This document shows, piece after piece, positions 17,994 to 27,190 of a stretch of 64,000 bases of DNA. Each line of letters starts with the position of its first letter. Position 1 is the first letter of the stretch. Below the pieces are notes generated by a model. That model did no database searches. It worked only from the letters and a program-made list of their open reading frames with translations, and was not told the origin of the DNA. Made by a program: the position numbers and the translations under genes. Source of the DNA: Melghirimyces thermohalophilus (lineage in GTDB: Bacteria > Bacillota > Bacilli > Thermoactinomycetales > DSM-45169); assembly GCF_900102685.1 (NCBI RefSeq), contig NZ_FMZA01000008.1, forward strand, positions 1-64,000. Reading direction: 5' to 3'.

Positions 17994-18554
17994 ATGTTGG
18001 AGAACCAGTCAAACCGTCTCGAGGAAAAAACGCTTCGCAGCCATCATATATTTGAAGGGCGCGTCTTTCGCGTCCAATTGGATGAGGTGGAACTGCCCAA
18101 CGGCAGCACGTCCACCAGGGAGTTGGTGAAGCATCCCGGAGCAGTCTCGGTCATGGCGCTCACAGAAGAACATAAAATGATCTTTGTTCGTCAATATCGG
18201 AAGCCCCTGGAACAGGAAACCCTAGAACTGCCTGCCGGTAAGTTGGAGCCGGGGGAGGATCCAGCAGCATGTGCGATCCGGGAGATGGAGGAAGAGACCG
18301 GTTATCGGGTAGAACGATTATTCCATGTGGTGTCCATGTACACATCACCGGGTTTTGCCGATGAATTACTCCATATCTACAAAGCCCATGGATTGGGGAA
18401 GGGAGACTTGCAGCCCGACAACGATGAATTTGTGGAGCCGGTGGAGCTAAGCCTGGAGGAAGCCTTCGCGCGGATGGAGGCTGGGGAAATTTGTGATGCC
18501 AAAACGATAACCGCCCTCTATATCTGGAAAAATTGGGAGCTCGGCGGAAAATGA
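17994..18554 (+). CDS. nudF: ADP-ribose pyrophosphatase (Nudix)
   Basis: Nudix hydrolase of 186 residues that cleaves ADP-ribose to AMP and ribose 5-phosphate. The Nudix box runs from GKLEPGED to REMEEETGY, with the REMEEE metal-binding core. The N-terminal VELPNGSTSTRELVKHPGAV is typical of the ADP-ribose subgroup. The ATG follows GAGGAGG. Its stop overlaps the start of the endonuclease Q gene, so the two are translationally coupled. Confidence 0.9.
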   Translation: MLENQSNRLEEKTLRSHHIFEGRVFRVQLDEVELPNGSTSTRELVKHPGAVSVMALTEEHKMIFVRQYRKPLEQETLELPAGKLEPGEDPAACAIREMEEETGYRVERLFHVVSMYTSPGFADELLHIYKAHGLGKGDLQPDNDEFVEPVELSLEEAFARMEAGEICDAKTITALYIWKNWELGGK

Positions 18555-19729
18555 CCCTAAAGCAGGTGTTCGCCGATCTCCATATCCATATCGGGCGAAC
18601 CGAAAGCGGTCTGCCGGTTAAAATTACGGGCGCCCGTCAGCTCACCTTTGACAATATCCTTCAGGAGGCCTCGGACCGGAAGGGGATCGATCTCATCGGG
18701 ATCATCGACGCCCATTCGCCTCCGGTTCAGGATGAGATCGCTCGCAACCTGGATCGGGGGCGGTATGTGGAACTTTCCCAGGGCGGTTTCCGGTTTCGAG
18801 AGACGACAGTGATTCCCGGTACGGAAATCGAAGTCAGAGGGGATGGTAAAGGGGTTGCCCATCTGCTGGCCTATTTTCCCACCTTAGATGTGATGCGGAG
18901 GTTCAGCGGATGGATGGCCCGTTATGTGAAAAACATGCAGCTGTCCACGCAGCGGTTCCACGGTCCCATCCCCGCCTTGGAGGATAAGGTGGCGGAGTTG
19001 GGAGGGATCCTCATCCCTGCCCACGTGTTTACCCCCTTTAAGAGCATTTATGGGACGGCGGCGGATCGCATGTCCGACATCTTGAACCTGGAGCGGCTGT
19101 CGGCGGTGGAATTGGGGTTGTCCGCCGATTCGGAGATGGCGGATCAGATCTCCGAATTGGAGCGATTCTCCTTTTTGACCAATTCCGATGCCCACTCTTT
19201 GCCCAAAATCGCCCGGGAGTACAATGAACTGATGGTGGCGGAACCCTCGTTTGAGGAACTGGTTAAAGCCTTGCATCGGCAAGAAGGCCGACAGGTGACG
19301 GCAAATTACGGATTGAGCCCTAAATTGGGCAAGTACCATCGCACCCGTTGTTTAAATTGTGAAGAGCTGCTCCCTTCCGCTGAGATTCGATGCCGTTTCT
19401 GCGGAAGCACCAAAGTGGTGCGCGGTGTGATGGACCGGATCGAACAGATCGCCGATCAGCCATCCCGCCATCCGGCGCATCGTCCTCCCTATGTCTACCA
19501 AGTGCCGCTGGAGTTCATCCCTAAACTGGGGCCGAAAACCCTGGAATGTCTGTTGGGGCGGTTTGGTACGGAGATGGAGATTCTCCACCGGGCTCCCCTC
19601 TCCGCCATCTCCGAACTGGCCGGGGAAGGCATCGCCCACCATATCCGATTGGCCCGGGAACAACGTCTGGAAATCGAAGAGGGCGGCGGGGGTACCTACG
19701 GACGGGTTAAGACACGGAAAACCAGGTAA
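18551..19729 (+). CDS. endonuclease Q family protein (PHP domain, zinc ribbon)
   Basis: 392 residues. The N-terminal PHP domain starts FADLHIHIGR (His11, His13) and contains GIIDAHSP, IPAHVFTPF and TNSDAHSLP metal-ligand segments. A four-cysteine zinc element CLNC/CRFC near 267-286 and a helix-hairpin-helix-like tail (PKLGPKTLECLLGRFG) follow. This is the layout of endonuclease Q, which nicks DNA 5' of deaminated bases such as hypoxanthine and uracil. Start ATG at 18551 overlaps the nudF stop (ATGA). Co-translation with a Nudix enzyme suggests a shared role in handling damaged nucleotides; that is inference. Confidence 0.85.
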   Translation: MTLKQVFADLHIHIGRTESGLPVKITGARQLTFDNILQEASDRKGIDLIGIIDAHSPPVQDEIARNLDRGRYVELSQGGFRFRETTVIPGTEIEVRGDGKGVAHLLAYFPTLDVMRRFSGWMARYVKNMQLSTQRFHGPIPALEDKVAELGGILIPAHVFTPFKSIYGTAADRMSDILNLERLSAVELGLSADSEMADQISELERFSFLTNSDAHSLPKIAREYNELMVAEPSFEELVKALHRQEGRQVTANYGLSPKLGKYHRTRCLNCEELLPSAEIRCRFCGSTKVVRGVMDRIEQIADQPSRHPAHRPPYVYQVPLEFIPKLGPKTLECLLGRFGTEMEILHRAPLSAISELAGEGIAHHIRLAREQRLEIEEGGGGTYGRVKTRKTR

Positions 19730-19740
19730 ATCAAAATACC

Positions 19741-19766
19741 AAGCACCCTGCACGGGGTGCTTTTTT
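19741..19766 (+). terminator. terminator after the endonuclease Q gene
   Basis: Eight-bp stem AAGCACCC/GGGTGCTT (19741-19748 with 19755-19762) and T6. The following stretch to 19953 shows no convincing gene. Confidence 0.88.
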
Positions 19767-19953
19767 GTGGCGGCAACCGATTGGAAACGGTTTGAAAGGC
19801 TTAGGCTCAGGATGTGCTCCGAGCCGCACGATCAAAAGGGTAAACACCAACAGAACGAACATGCGAAAGGAAAGTATCGCACCCGTATATGCGTGCCGCC
19901 ACAGTGATACCAGGTCTTTTCCAGCGGGGAGTTTTAGTTACACAACGTTTCTA

Positions 19954-19982
19954 GTATATCTTCCGGATGCCCCTCATAAAGA
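19954..19982 (+). promoter_or_regulatory. possible sigma-E promoter of spoIIM
   Basis: GTATATC (19954-19960), 14-bp spacer and CATAAAGA (19975-19982) resemble the mother-cell sigma-E pattern (KMATATT ... CATACAnT). The spoIIM gene, sigma-E-dependent in Bacillus, starts 28 bp later. Confidence 0.45.
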
Positions 19983-20010
19983 TAGATTAAGTGGACAAGG
20001 GGGGGTTTTG

Positions 20011-20646
20011 TTGAAGAAGAAAACGCTCCGGCAAGCACTGCGGGTTCATGTGGAAAATCAACTGTCTCTCTATCTTTTCGTCGGAGTTTTGTTTATGATG
20101 GGGGTGATTTTTGGCGCGGTGATTGTCAATGCGCTGTCTTCGGTGCAGAAGGAAAATCTGCTCAACTATCTCGGTCATTTTTTTCAGGGGTTAGACCAAA
20201 AGGCGATCGCCGATCCTAAAATTGCCTTTCAACACTCTCTCGGCAGTCATATTAAAACCCTCGGATTGATGTGGTTGTTGGGAGTATCCGTGGTCGGCAT
20301 GCCTTTTATCTTCGTGCTGATTTTTTTTAAAGGGTTAGTGATCGGTTTTACGGTCGGTTTTTTGGTCAATCAACTTTCTTGGGAAGGGCTGTGGTTCTCC
20401 TTTTTGGCCGTGGTGCCTCACAATCTGCTGCTGGTTCCGTCCTTGATCATCGTGGCGGTCAGCGGGATCGCCTTCTCGATCCTGTTGGTTAAAAATCGGT
20501 TGATTCAACGCCGAGGAACCATTTATCCACAATTTTTATCCTATTCGATTCTGGTTACGGCTATGGCTTGTATCATGGTATTTGCTTCGCTGTTTGAAGC
20601 CTATCTCTCCCCGGTTTTGATGCGTATGGTTATCCCGCAAGTCTGA
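20011..20646 (+). CDS. spoIIM: stage II sporulation protein M
   Basis: Integral membrane protein of 211 residues of the DMP peptidoglycan-remodelling complex (with SpoIID and SpoIIP) that drives septal thinning and engulfment. At least four hydrophobic spans can be seen, including LYLFVGVLFMMGVIFGAV near residue 24. A TTG at 20011 with a run of G before it is the likely start; another TTG lies at 20008. Length agrees with Bacillus SpoIIM, and fur follows as in Bacillus. Confidence 0.9.
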   Translation: MKKKTLRQALRVHVENQLSLYLFVGVLFMMGVIFGAVIVNALSSVQKENLLNYLGHFFQGLDQKAIADPKIAFQHSLGSHIKTLGLMWLLGVSVVGMPFIFVLIFFKGLVIGFTVGFLVNQLSWEGLWFSFLAVVPHNLLLVPSLIIVAVSGIAFSILLVKNRLIQRRGTIYPQFLSYSILVTAMACIMVFASLFEAYLSPVLMRMVIPQV

Positions 20647-20718
20647 TCTCGCGAAGGCCTCTCCCCGAAGTCGGATCTTTTTATAACGTTTATTATATGA
20701 TATTGTTTATAAATAGGA

Positions 20719-20747
20719 TTGACTGCACGTATGGCCTCCCATATAAT
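20719..20747 (+). promoter_or_regulatory. sigma-A promoter of fur
   Basis: TTGACT (20719-20724), 17-bp spacer, TATAAT (20742-20747). AT-rich TTTATAA/TTATAAA arms just upstream (about 20680-20715) could be an operator for autoregulation, but no proper Fur box is seen. Confidence 0.78.
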
Positions 20748-20775
20748 GAAAAAAGGAGCGCAGGGGGGAGTGGCG

Positions 20776-21255
20776 ATGGAAGAAAGAGTAAAACAGATCA
20801 AGCAACAATTGTCTACCCATAACTACAAACTAACCCCCCAACGGGAAGCGACCGTCCGCGTCTTGCTTGAGAACGAAGAGGATCATCTGAGCGCGGAAGA
20901 TGTCTACCTGTTGGTGAAGGAAAAAGCACCGGAGATCGGTCTGGCTACGGTTTACCGCACGTTGGAGCTCCTGAGCGACCTTTCGATCATCCACAAATTG
21001 AACTTTGGCGACGGGGTGACCCGATACGAGTTTCGCGCTGAAGGGGCGGAACACCATCATCATCACTTGATCTGTTTAAACTGCGGAGCTGTGGATGAGA
21101 TAATCGACGATTGGTTGGGACCGATTGAGCGACGGGTAGAAAAGGAATTTGATTTTCGGATCATTGACCACCGGTTGACCTTTCACGGGATCTGTCACCG
21201 GTGTAAGGACCAAGTAAAAGATCCCGAAAAATTGATTGGATCCAAAGTGACGTGA
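20776..21255 (+). CDS. fur: Fur ferric uptake regulator
   Basis: Iron-responsive repressor of 159 residues. The winged-helix part (KLTPQREATVRVLLENEEDHLSAEDVY read in pieces) is close to Bacillus Fur, and GLATVYRTLELL is the recognition helix. The His-rich HHHHH followed by CLNCG and the later CHRC give regulatory metal sites. ATG at 20776 after GGGGGAG. It is monocistronic between a clear promoter and a terminator. Sequence fits Fur better than Zur or PerR. Confidence 0.92.
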   Translation: MEERVKQIKQQLSTHNYKLTPQREATVRVLLENEEDHLSAEDVYLLVKEKAPEIGLATVYRTLELLSDLSIIHKLNFGDGVTRYEFRAEGAEHHHHHLICLNCGAVDEIIDDWLGPIERRVEKEFDFRIIDHRLTFHGICHRCKDQVKDPEKLIGSKVT

Positions 21256-21279
21256 GTCCGAAAGGTCTCGCGTTTTTTT
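21251..21279 (+). terminator. terminator of fur
   Basis: Short stem CGTGAG/CTCGCG with one G-T pair overlapping the stop codon, followed by T7. Confidence 0.6.
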
Positions 21280-21350
21280 ATTGCTCCAGGCCAGTATGAA
21301 GATAGGTTGTTAAGTGGTATTATATAGAATGAAAAAGGAGGAGTGCTAAC

Positions 21351-22466
21351 ATGATTATCGGTGTTCCCAAAGAGATTAAAAACAATGAAAATCGGATTGC
21401 CATTTCCCCTGCAGGTGTCGATGCATTGGTCGGGGCGGGGCATGAAGTGCGGATTGAAAAAGGAGCCGGCCAAGGAAGCGGATTTCCTGACGAGGCATTT
21501 TCCGAACATGGCGCCAAGATCATTGATTCAGCTAAAGAGGTGTGGGATTCGTCGGAGATGATCCTTAAGGTAAAGGAACCCCAGCCCTCGGAATACGAGT
21601 ATTTTCGTGAGGGACTGATCTTGTTTACCTATCTGCATCTAGCGCCGGAACCGGAATTGACGCGGGCATTGATGGATAAAAAGGTGACAGCGATCGCTTA
21701 TGAAACCATCCAGGCCGAGGATGGTTCCCTGCCGTTGCTCACCCCGATGTCTGAAGTGGCGGGGAGGATGTCCGTTCAGCTGGGAGCTCAGTTCCTGGAA
21801 AATCACAACGGCGGCAGAGGTGTCCTGTTAGGCGGTGTTCCAGGCGTTCTTCCTGGGGAAGTCGTTATTATCGGTGGTGGAGTTGTCGGCACCAACGCAG
21901 CCAAAATGGCATTGGGACTGGGAGCCAATGTGACCATCCTCGATGTGAATGCGGGACGGATGCGTGAATTGGAGGACATTTTCCGCGGCCAAGTTAAAAC
22001 CTTGATGTCCAACCCATACAATATCGGACAAGCTGTGAAAAAAGCGGATCTGGTGATCGGTGCTGTACTCATTCCGGGAAGCCGTGCTCCCAAGTTGGTG
22101 ACGGAAGAAATGGTAAAGACGATGCCGGAAGGTTCCGTGATTGTGGATGTAGCCATCGACCAGGGAGGGGCGATCGAGACGAGTGATCATGTGACGACTC
22201 ACAGCAATCCGACCTACGTCAAGCACGGAGTGGTTCATTATGCTGTGGCCAATATCCCTGGAGCGGTTGCACGCACTTCCACCTATGCTCTTACCAATGT
22301 AACTATTCCTTATGCCCTGAAAATCGCTAAAGGGTTGGAGGAAGCGGTGAAAAACGACCCAGCCTTGGCACGCGGGGTAAATGTGATGGATGGACACGTG
22401 ACCTATAAGGCGGTCGCCGAAGACCTCAACCTGCAGTACAAATCCCTTAACGATATACTGGGGTAA
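21351..22466 (+). CDS. ald: alanine dehydrogenase
   Basis: NAD-dependent enzyme (371 residues) that converts L-alanine to pyruvate and ammonia; in spore formers it supports growth on alanine and sporulation. The N-terminus [17 protein letters not shown] and [10 protein letters not shown] match the family; [24 protein letters not shown] is the NAD-binding site (quoted in parts, about 168-190). The ATG follows AAAGGAGG. It interrupts the fur-yqzK order known from Bacillus. Confidence 0.95.
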   Translation: MIIGVPKEIKNNENRIAISPAGVDALVGAGHEVRIEKGAGQGSGFPDEAFSEHGAKIIDSAKEVWDSSEMILKVKEPQPSEYEYFREGLILFTYLHLAPEPELTRALMDKKVTAIAYETIQAEDGSLPLLTPMSEVAGRMSVQLGAQFLENHNGGRGVLLGGVPGVLPGEVVIIGGGVVGTNAAKMALGLGANVTILDVNAGRMRELEDIFRGQVKTLMSNPYNIGQAVKKADLVIGAVLIPGSRAPKLVTEEMVKTMPEGSVIVDVAIDQGGAIETSDHVTTHSNPTYVKHGVVHYAVANIPGAVARTSTYALTNVTIPYALKIAKGLEEAVKNDPALARGVNVMDGHVTYKAVAEDLNLQYKSLNDILG

Positions 22467-22549
22467 CCGTTCCAAGGTTAACGCCTCAACATATGGATGC
22501 AGGTTGTACCATACAATGATCACAAGCAGACAGGAACAGGAGGTTTTAT

Positions 22550-22792
22550 ATGATTTTTTCACTCCGTCGCATGGCGGGTTGGGCCAAGTTCCTGACGAAG
22601 TTTGTGATCCTGACGCTGGTTTTATATCAATTGATTGCCTGGGTGTCCCATTGGCTGGAGCCGGTCCACCGATATGGTGAGCCAAAGGGACCGGCGGTCA
22701 AAGTGTTCGCTTCCCATGGAGATGCGGGAGCGGGAGGGGGACTGACCGATATCAAGCAGCGCCTCCTCCTGTTTTATTGGCTGGGTGAGTAG
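22550..22792 (+). CDS. yqzK: YqzK-like DUF4227 membrane protein
   Basis: Short protein (80 residues) with one membrane span (FVILTLVLYQLIAWV, about 18-32) and an outside or cytosolic tail with HRYGEPKGPAVKVF and LLLFYWLGE. These segments identify DUF4227, whose Bacillus member yqzK sits between fur and xerD. Here xerD is not next; deoB follows. Function unknown. AACAGGAGG precedes the ATG. Confidence 0.75.
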   Translation: MIFSLRRMAGWAKFLTKFVILTLVLYQLIAWVSHWLEPVHRYGEPKGPAVKVFASHGDAGAGGGLTDIKQRLLLFYWLGE

Positions 22793-22856
22793 TTTACCTT
22801 GTTCCCGCTCTCTTGTGGGCTTTTTTGTTGGAGACGACGATGTGAGGTGATGGGGG

Positions 22857-24041
22857 TTGAAGCGATTTGATCGGATTGCGTTAATTGTATTGGATAGTGT
22901 GGGGATCGGTGCGTTGCCTGATGCTGAACAGTTTGGTGACCGAGGGGTCCACACCTTAGGACACATTGCCGAGACGAGGGGGCTGAACGTGCCGCATTTA
23001 GCCCGGCTGGGCTTGTCCAATATCGAACCGGTCCCCGGGGTCGAGCCGGCGGATCATCCCAAAGCCCATTACGGTAAGATGATGGAGGTCTCCGCCGGGA
23101 AGGATACGACAACCGGCCATTGGGAGTTGATGGGGATCCATACGTCCAAGCCCTTCAAGACGTACCCGGAAGGCTTTCCCGCTGCGTTGATCCACGCCTT
23201 TGAAGAACGAATTTCTCGCAAGGTGCTGGGAAATAAGCCCGCTTCGGGGACCGCCATCATTGAAGAGCTGGGGAAAGAGCACATGGAGACGGGGAATGTA
23301 ATCGTTTACACCTCCGCTGATAGTGTGTTTCAGATTGCCGCTCACGAAGAGGTGGTCCCCCTGGAGGAGCTCTATCATATCTGCGAAGTGGCCCGGGAGC
23401 TGACCCTGGATGATCGGTATGCCGTGGTTCGAGTGATCGCCCGTCCCTTTGTCGGAGAACCGGGGAACTTTACACGGACAGGCAATCGGCGGGATTATTC
23501 CGTCAAACCGCCGGAGCCGACGGTGATGAACGCCCTGCAAGCAGGGGGGCTGGATTCCATCGCTATCGGAAAAATTTCCGATATTTATGCTGGTGAAGGG
23601 GTGACCCGCTCCTATAAGACCGAAAACAATATGGAGGGCGTGGACCGTTTATTGGAGGTCTTAAAGGGCAACTTCCACGGGTTGGCCTTCGTCAACCTGG
23701 TCGATTTTGATTCCAAATACGGTCACCGCCGAGATCCGGAGGGCTATGGCCAAGCGCTGGAAGCCTTTGACCGCAGAATTCCCGAAATCCTGGATGCGCT
23801 TGATTCGCGGGATCTGTTGATCATCACCGCGGATCACGGAAATGACCCTACACACACCGGTACCGATCACACCCGTGAGTACGTCCCCTTGTTGGTTTAC
23901 AGTCCTGCTTTGAGCGACGAGGGTATTTCCCTCGGTGTGCGGGACACCTTTTCCGATGTGGGTGCGACGGTGGCCGACAACTTCAATGTGACAGCGCCAA
24001 ATCATGGGAACAGCTTTTTGTCCGAATTACGAAGGAAATGA
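22857..24041 (+). CDS. deoB: phosphopentomutase
   Basis: Metal-dependent enzyme of 394 residues that interconverts (deoxy)ribose 1-phosphate and 5-phosphate. It has the alkaline-phosphatase-like pattern [14 protein letters not shown] at the start, [10 protein letters not shown] with the phosphorylated threonine, and DHGNDPT near the end. TTG start at 22857 after GGGGG. It passes pentose phosphates made by the phosphorylases downstream into central metabolism. Also called drm in Bacillus. Confidence 0.95.
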   Translation: MKRFDRIALIVLDSVGIGALPDAEQFGDRGVHTLGHIAETRGLNVPHLARLGLSNIEPVPGVEPADHPKAHYGKMMEVSAGKDTTTGHWELMGIHTSKPFKTYPEGFPAALIHAFEERISRKVLGNKPASGTAIIEELGKEHMETGNVIVYTSADSVFQIAAHEEVVPLEELYHICEVARELTLDDRYAVVRVIARPFVGEPGNFTRTGNRRDYSVKPPEPTVMNALQAGGLDSIAIGKISDIYAGEGVTRSYKTENNMEGVDRLLEVLKGNFHGLAFVNLVDFDSKYGHRRDPEGYGQALEAFDRRIPEILDALDSRDLLIITADHGNDPTHTGTDHTREYVPLLVYSPALSDEGISLGVRDTFSDVGATVADNFNVTAPNHGNSFLSELRRK

Positions 24042-24052
24042 GGGGGACCGAC

Positions 24053-24883
24053 ATGGAATCACCGATTGAACAAACCGAGCGAGCAGCCGAAGCGATCCGT
24101 AAAAAAATGAAACAGACCCCCAAGATCGGACTGGTGTTGGGTTCCGGTCTGGGGGTGTTGGCTGAGGAAATTGCGAACCCGGTAACCATTCCCTACGGAG
24201 AGATTCCCCATTTTCCGGTTTCCACTGTTCAGGGGCACGCAGGTCAACTGGTGATCGGTGATCTGGAGTCGCAACCGGTGGTAGCGATGCAGGGACGCTT
24301 TCATTTTTACGAAGGGTATTCGATGAAAGAGGTCACCTTTCCTGTCCGCGTCATGAAAGCGCTCGGTGTGGAAACCTTGCTGGTAACCAACGCTGCCGGA
24401 GGGATCAACACGCATTTTAAAGCGGGCGATCTGATGCTGATTCGCGATCACCTCAACCTGATGTTTACCAATCCGTTGATCGGGCCCAATTACCAGGAAT
24501 GGGGAGAGCGTTTCCCTGATATGTCTGAAGCTTACAATCCAGTTTACCGCCGCTTGGCCAACCGAGTGGCAGAAGCCCTAGACATTCCGCTCAAGGAAGG
24601 GGTTTATGCGGGGATGACGGGTCCGTCCTACGAGACTCCGGCGGAAATTCGGATGTTGCGGCGCATGGGGGCTGATGCTGTCGGCATGTCTACGGTTCCA
24701 GAGGTGTTGGTTGCTCGACATGCAGGGATCCGAGTTTTGGGCATCTCCTGCATTTCCAATATGGCGGCGGGGATCTTGCCTCAACCGCTCAGCCATGACG
24801 AAGTGGTGGAGACTGCTGAACGGGTAAAACCCCGATTTATCCAACTGGTGAAAGGGATTGTGGGGGATATTCGCTCCCTTTAA
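24053..24883 (+). CDS. punA: purine nucleoside phosphorylase I (6-oxopurine type)
   Basis: Trimeric-type PNP, 276 residues, that phosphorolyses guanosine and inosine. Phosphate-binding GSGLG (Ser31) and GRFHFYEGY are present, and the base-recognising residues of the family are intact: Glu194 in GPSYETPAE and Asn236 in CISNMAAG (Glu201 and Asn243 of mammalian PNP). The ATG at 24053 is chosen for the GAGGGGG before it; an upstream ATG overlaps the deoB stop. It closely resembles Bacillus PupG/PunA. Confidence 0.93.
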   Translation: MESPIEQTERAAEAIRKKMKQTPKIGLVLGSGLGVLAEEIANPVTIPYGEIPHFPVSTVQGHAGQLVIGDLESQPVVAMQGRFHFYEGYSMKEVTFPVRVMKALGVETLLVTNAAGGINTHFKAGDLMLIRDHLNLMFTNPLIGPNYQEWGERFPDMSEAYNPVYRRLANRVAEALDIPLKEGVYAGMTGPSYETPAEIRMLRRMGADAVGMSTVPEVLVARHAGIRVLGISCISNMAAGILPQPLSHDEVVETAERVKPRFIQLVKGIVGDIRSL

Positions 24884-24925
24884 AAGAAGGTGAACAGGGG
24901 GTAAAAGGAAAGGGGGAGAGTCTCT

Positions 24926-25753
24926 ATGGCGCAGCAGTTGCAGCGGATTGAGGAAGCCTGCCGTTTTATTCAAGAGAAGACCAACCATCAACCGGTGATC
25001 GGAATGATCCTCGGCTCCGGTTTGGGGGATTTGGCGGATGATATTGAAGAGGCGGAGGTGATCGAGTATTCCCAGATCCCCCACTTCCCAGAGTCCACCG
25101 TGCAGGGGCACGCCGGGCAGTTGGTGATCGGTCGTCTTTCCGGTCAGACGGTGGTGGTGATGCGGGGTCGCTTTCATTTTTATGAGGGTTATAGCCAACA
25201 GGAAGTGGTTTTTCCCGTATATGTGATGAAAGCCTTAGGCGTCCGGATGTTGATTGCCACCAATGCTTGTGGAGGGATGAACCCTTCCTTTCGTCCGGGG
25301 GATCTGATGTTGATACAAGATCATATCAATTTCACCGGAAGCAATCCTTTGATCGGACCCAATGATTCCCATTTGGGTCCTCGTTTCCCCGATATGTCCC
25401 AGGCATATGACCGGGAACTGGCTGCGCTTTGCCGCCGAGTAGCCGAGGAACAGGGGATCCGCCTTCAACAGGGCGTATATGCGGCGATCAGTGGACCCGC
25501 TTATATGACCCCGGCGGAGTTGATCATGCTGCGGGAACTGGGTGGAGATGCTGTGGGTATGTCGACCGCTCCGGAAGTGGTGGCTGCTAACCATGCCGGA
25601 TTGCGCGTCTTAGGCATCTCCTGTGTCACGGATATGGCGATCGGCGAAGAGTTGGAGGCGCTTAGCCACGAGCAGGTGGTCGAGGTGGCCAACCGGATCA
25701 AACCGCGTTTTATCCGCTTGGTAAAAGGAATAGTTGCTGAGGTGACACCATAA
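24926..25753 (+). CDS. second purine nucleoside phosphorylase paralogue with altered base site
   Basis: A 275-residue tandem paralogue of the preceding PNP, about half identical by eye and aligned without gaps through the catalytic region. Phosphate-site residues ([14 protein letters not shown]) remain. The two base-contacting positions differ: Met194 in GPAYMTPAE replaces Glu, and Asp236 in CVTDMAIG replaces Asn. In this family Asn-to-Asp at the second position favours 6-aminopurines, so adenosine or a related nucleoside is the predicted substrate. ATG start after AAAGGGGGAG. Its stop overlaps the pdp start by one base. Confidence 0.85.
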   Translation: MAQQLQRIEEACRFIQEKTNHQPVIGMILGSGLGDLADDIEEAEVIEYSQIPHFPESTVQGHAGQLVIGRLSGQTVVVMRGRFHFYEGYSQQEVVFPVYVMKALGVRMLIATNACGGMNPSFRPGDLMLIQDHINFTGSNPLIGPNDSHLGPRFPDMSQAYDRELAALCRRVAEEQGIRLQQGVYAAISGPAYMTPAELIMLRELGGDAVGMSTAPEVVAANHAGLRVLGISCVTDMAIGEELEALSHEQVVEVANRIKPRFIRLVKGIVAEVTP

Positions 25754-27078
25754 TGAACACAGTGGAAATCATCCGAAAAAAACGGGAGGGCGACGAACTA
25801 ACATCGGAGGAGATCCAATTTTTGATCCGGGGCTACGCTAAAGGGGAGATTCCCGACTATCAGATGTCCGCCTGGACGATGGCGGTATATTTTCAGGGAA
25901 TGACCCCCCGGGAAACGGCAGATTTGACCATGGAGATGGTTCGATCCGGTGACCAGGTGGACCTTTCCCCGATCCGCGGCGTCAAAGTGGATAAACATAG
26001 CACTGGCGGCGTGGGCGATACCACTACGCTTGTGCTGGCGCCGCTGGTGGCGGCAGCTGGGGTTCCGGTGGCCAAACTGTCAGGGCGGGGCCTGGGACAT
26101 ACCGGAGGCACCATCGATAAGCTGGAATCCTTCCCGGGATTTGACACCTCCCTGACGACAGAAGCCTTCATTCGCCAGGTGAACGATCTCGGGGTGGCCG
26201 TGATGGGACAGACCGCCGATCTGACTCCGGCGGATAAACAGCTGTATGCTCTGCGGGATGTGACGGCATCAGTTGAATCTATCCCGTTGATCGCCAGTTC
26301 CATCATGAGTAAAAAAATTGCCGCCGGTGCTGACGGCATCGTTTTAGATGTGAAAACCGGCAGCGGGGCATTTATGAAAGAAGAAGAGCAAGCGGTTCAA
26401 CTGGCTCAGGCGATGGTGGAGATCGGGACTCGGGTCGGGCGGCGAACGATGGCAGTGATTAGCGATATGAACCAGCCCTTAGGACGGGCGGTGGGCAATG
26501 CCCTGGAAGTGAAGGAAGCGATCGATACGCTTCGTGGACAGGGTCCGCCAGATTTGACAGAATTGTGTCTGGTGCTTGGCGCACAGATGGTCACCCTTGC
26601 CGGGGGAGCCACAGATGAAGAGGGAGCACGGGAGCTGTTGCGTGAGAAGATGGCAGATGGCACCGCTCTCGATTATTTACGCCGTTTTGTGGAAGCACAG
26701 GGGGGTGACGCCTCTGTGTTGGATGACCCCGGGCAGCTGCCTGCCGCCGAGGTCAAAATCGAGGTGACGGCTCCGGCCGCGGGTGTTGTCGACGCTCTGG
26801 ATGCGGAAGCGATCGGCTTATGCGCCATGCAGTTAGGTGCTGGACGGGCGACGAAGGATGCTTCGATCGATCATGGGGTGGGGATTGTTCTCCACAAAAA
26901 GGTAGGAGACCGGGTCCAACAGGGGGAACTCTTAGCTGAGTTGCACGCTGCAGATCGCCAACAGGCGGAAAAAGTTGAGAAACGGCTGTTGCAGGCCATC
27001 TCCCTTGGAGATCAACCTGTGGAATCCCCCCCGCTGATCCGCGCTCTGGTGACGGAGTCAGGGATTCAAAAACGATAA
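25753..27078 (+). CDS. pdp: pyrimidine-nucleoside phosphorylase
   Basis: Enzyme of 441 residues that phosphorolyses uridine, deoxyuridine and thymidine. Typical are [13 protein letters not shown] (phosphate site), [17 protein letters not shown] and [11 protein letters not shown]. The C-terminal domain with [18 protein letters not shown] is the family's barrel-sandwich part. TAATG overlap with the preceding PNP gene shows coupling. Together with deoB and two PNPs it completes nucleoside catabolism. A terminator follows. Confidence 0.95.
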   Translation: MNTVEIIRKKREGDELTSEEIQFLIRGYAKGEIPDYQMSAWTMAVYFQGMTPRETADLTMEMVRSGDQVDLSPIRGVKVDKHSTGGVGDTTTLVLAPLVAAAGVPVAKLSGRGLGHTGGTIDKLESFPGFDTSLTTEAFIRQVNDLGVAVMGQTADLTPADKQLYALRDVTASVESIPLIASSIMSKKIAAGADGIVLDVKTGSGAFMKEEEQAVQLAQAMVEIGTRVGRRTMAVISDMNQPLGRAVGNALEVKEAIDTLRGQGPPDLTELCLVLGAQMVTLAGGATDEEGARELLREKMADGTALDYLRRFVEAQGGDASVLDDPGQLPAAEVKIEVTAPAAGVVDALDAEAIGLCAMQLGAGRATKDASIDHGVGIVLHKKVGDRVQQGELLAELHAADRQQAEKVEKRLLQAISLGDQPVESPPLIRALVTESGIQKR

Positions 27079-27092
27079 AACGCTTCTCCCTT

Positions 27093-27119
27093 ACAGGCCG
27101 ATTTCTGCGGCCTGTTTTT
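27093..27119 (+). terminator. terminator of the deoB-pdp operon
   Basis: Eight-bp stem ACAGGCCG/CGGCCTGT (27093-27100 with 27108-27115) and T5. Confidence 0.88.
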
Positions 27120-27133
27120 CTGTCTCGTAATTG

Positions 27134-27162
27134 GAATAAATTCCTTTTCCCTGTTCAAAATA
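27134..27162 (+). promoter_or_regulatory. possible sigma-F promoter of dacF
   Basis: GAATA (27134-27138), 14 bp, then GTTCAAAATA (27153-27162) partly fits forespore sigma-F elements (GywTA ... GGnnAnAnTw). dacF is sigma-F-dependent in Bacillus. The second G of the -10 is missing. Confidence 0.3.
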
Positions 27163-27190
27163 AGCGTACGATGAATAGGAGGGAAGCCTC

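Noticed and set aside
19767-19953. Possible minus-strand small hydrophobic frame (contains MFVLLVFTLLIVRLG)
   Set aside because: No ribosome site or promoter, and it would read through the endonuclease Q terminator; support is too weak.
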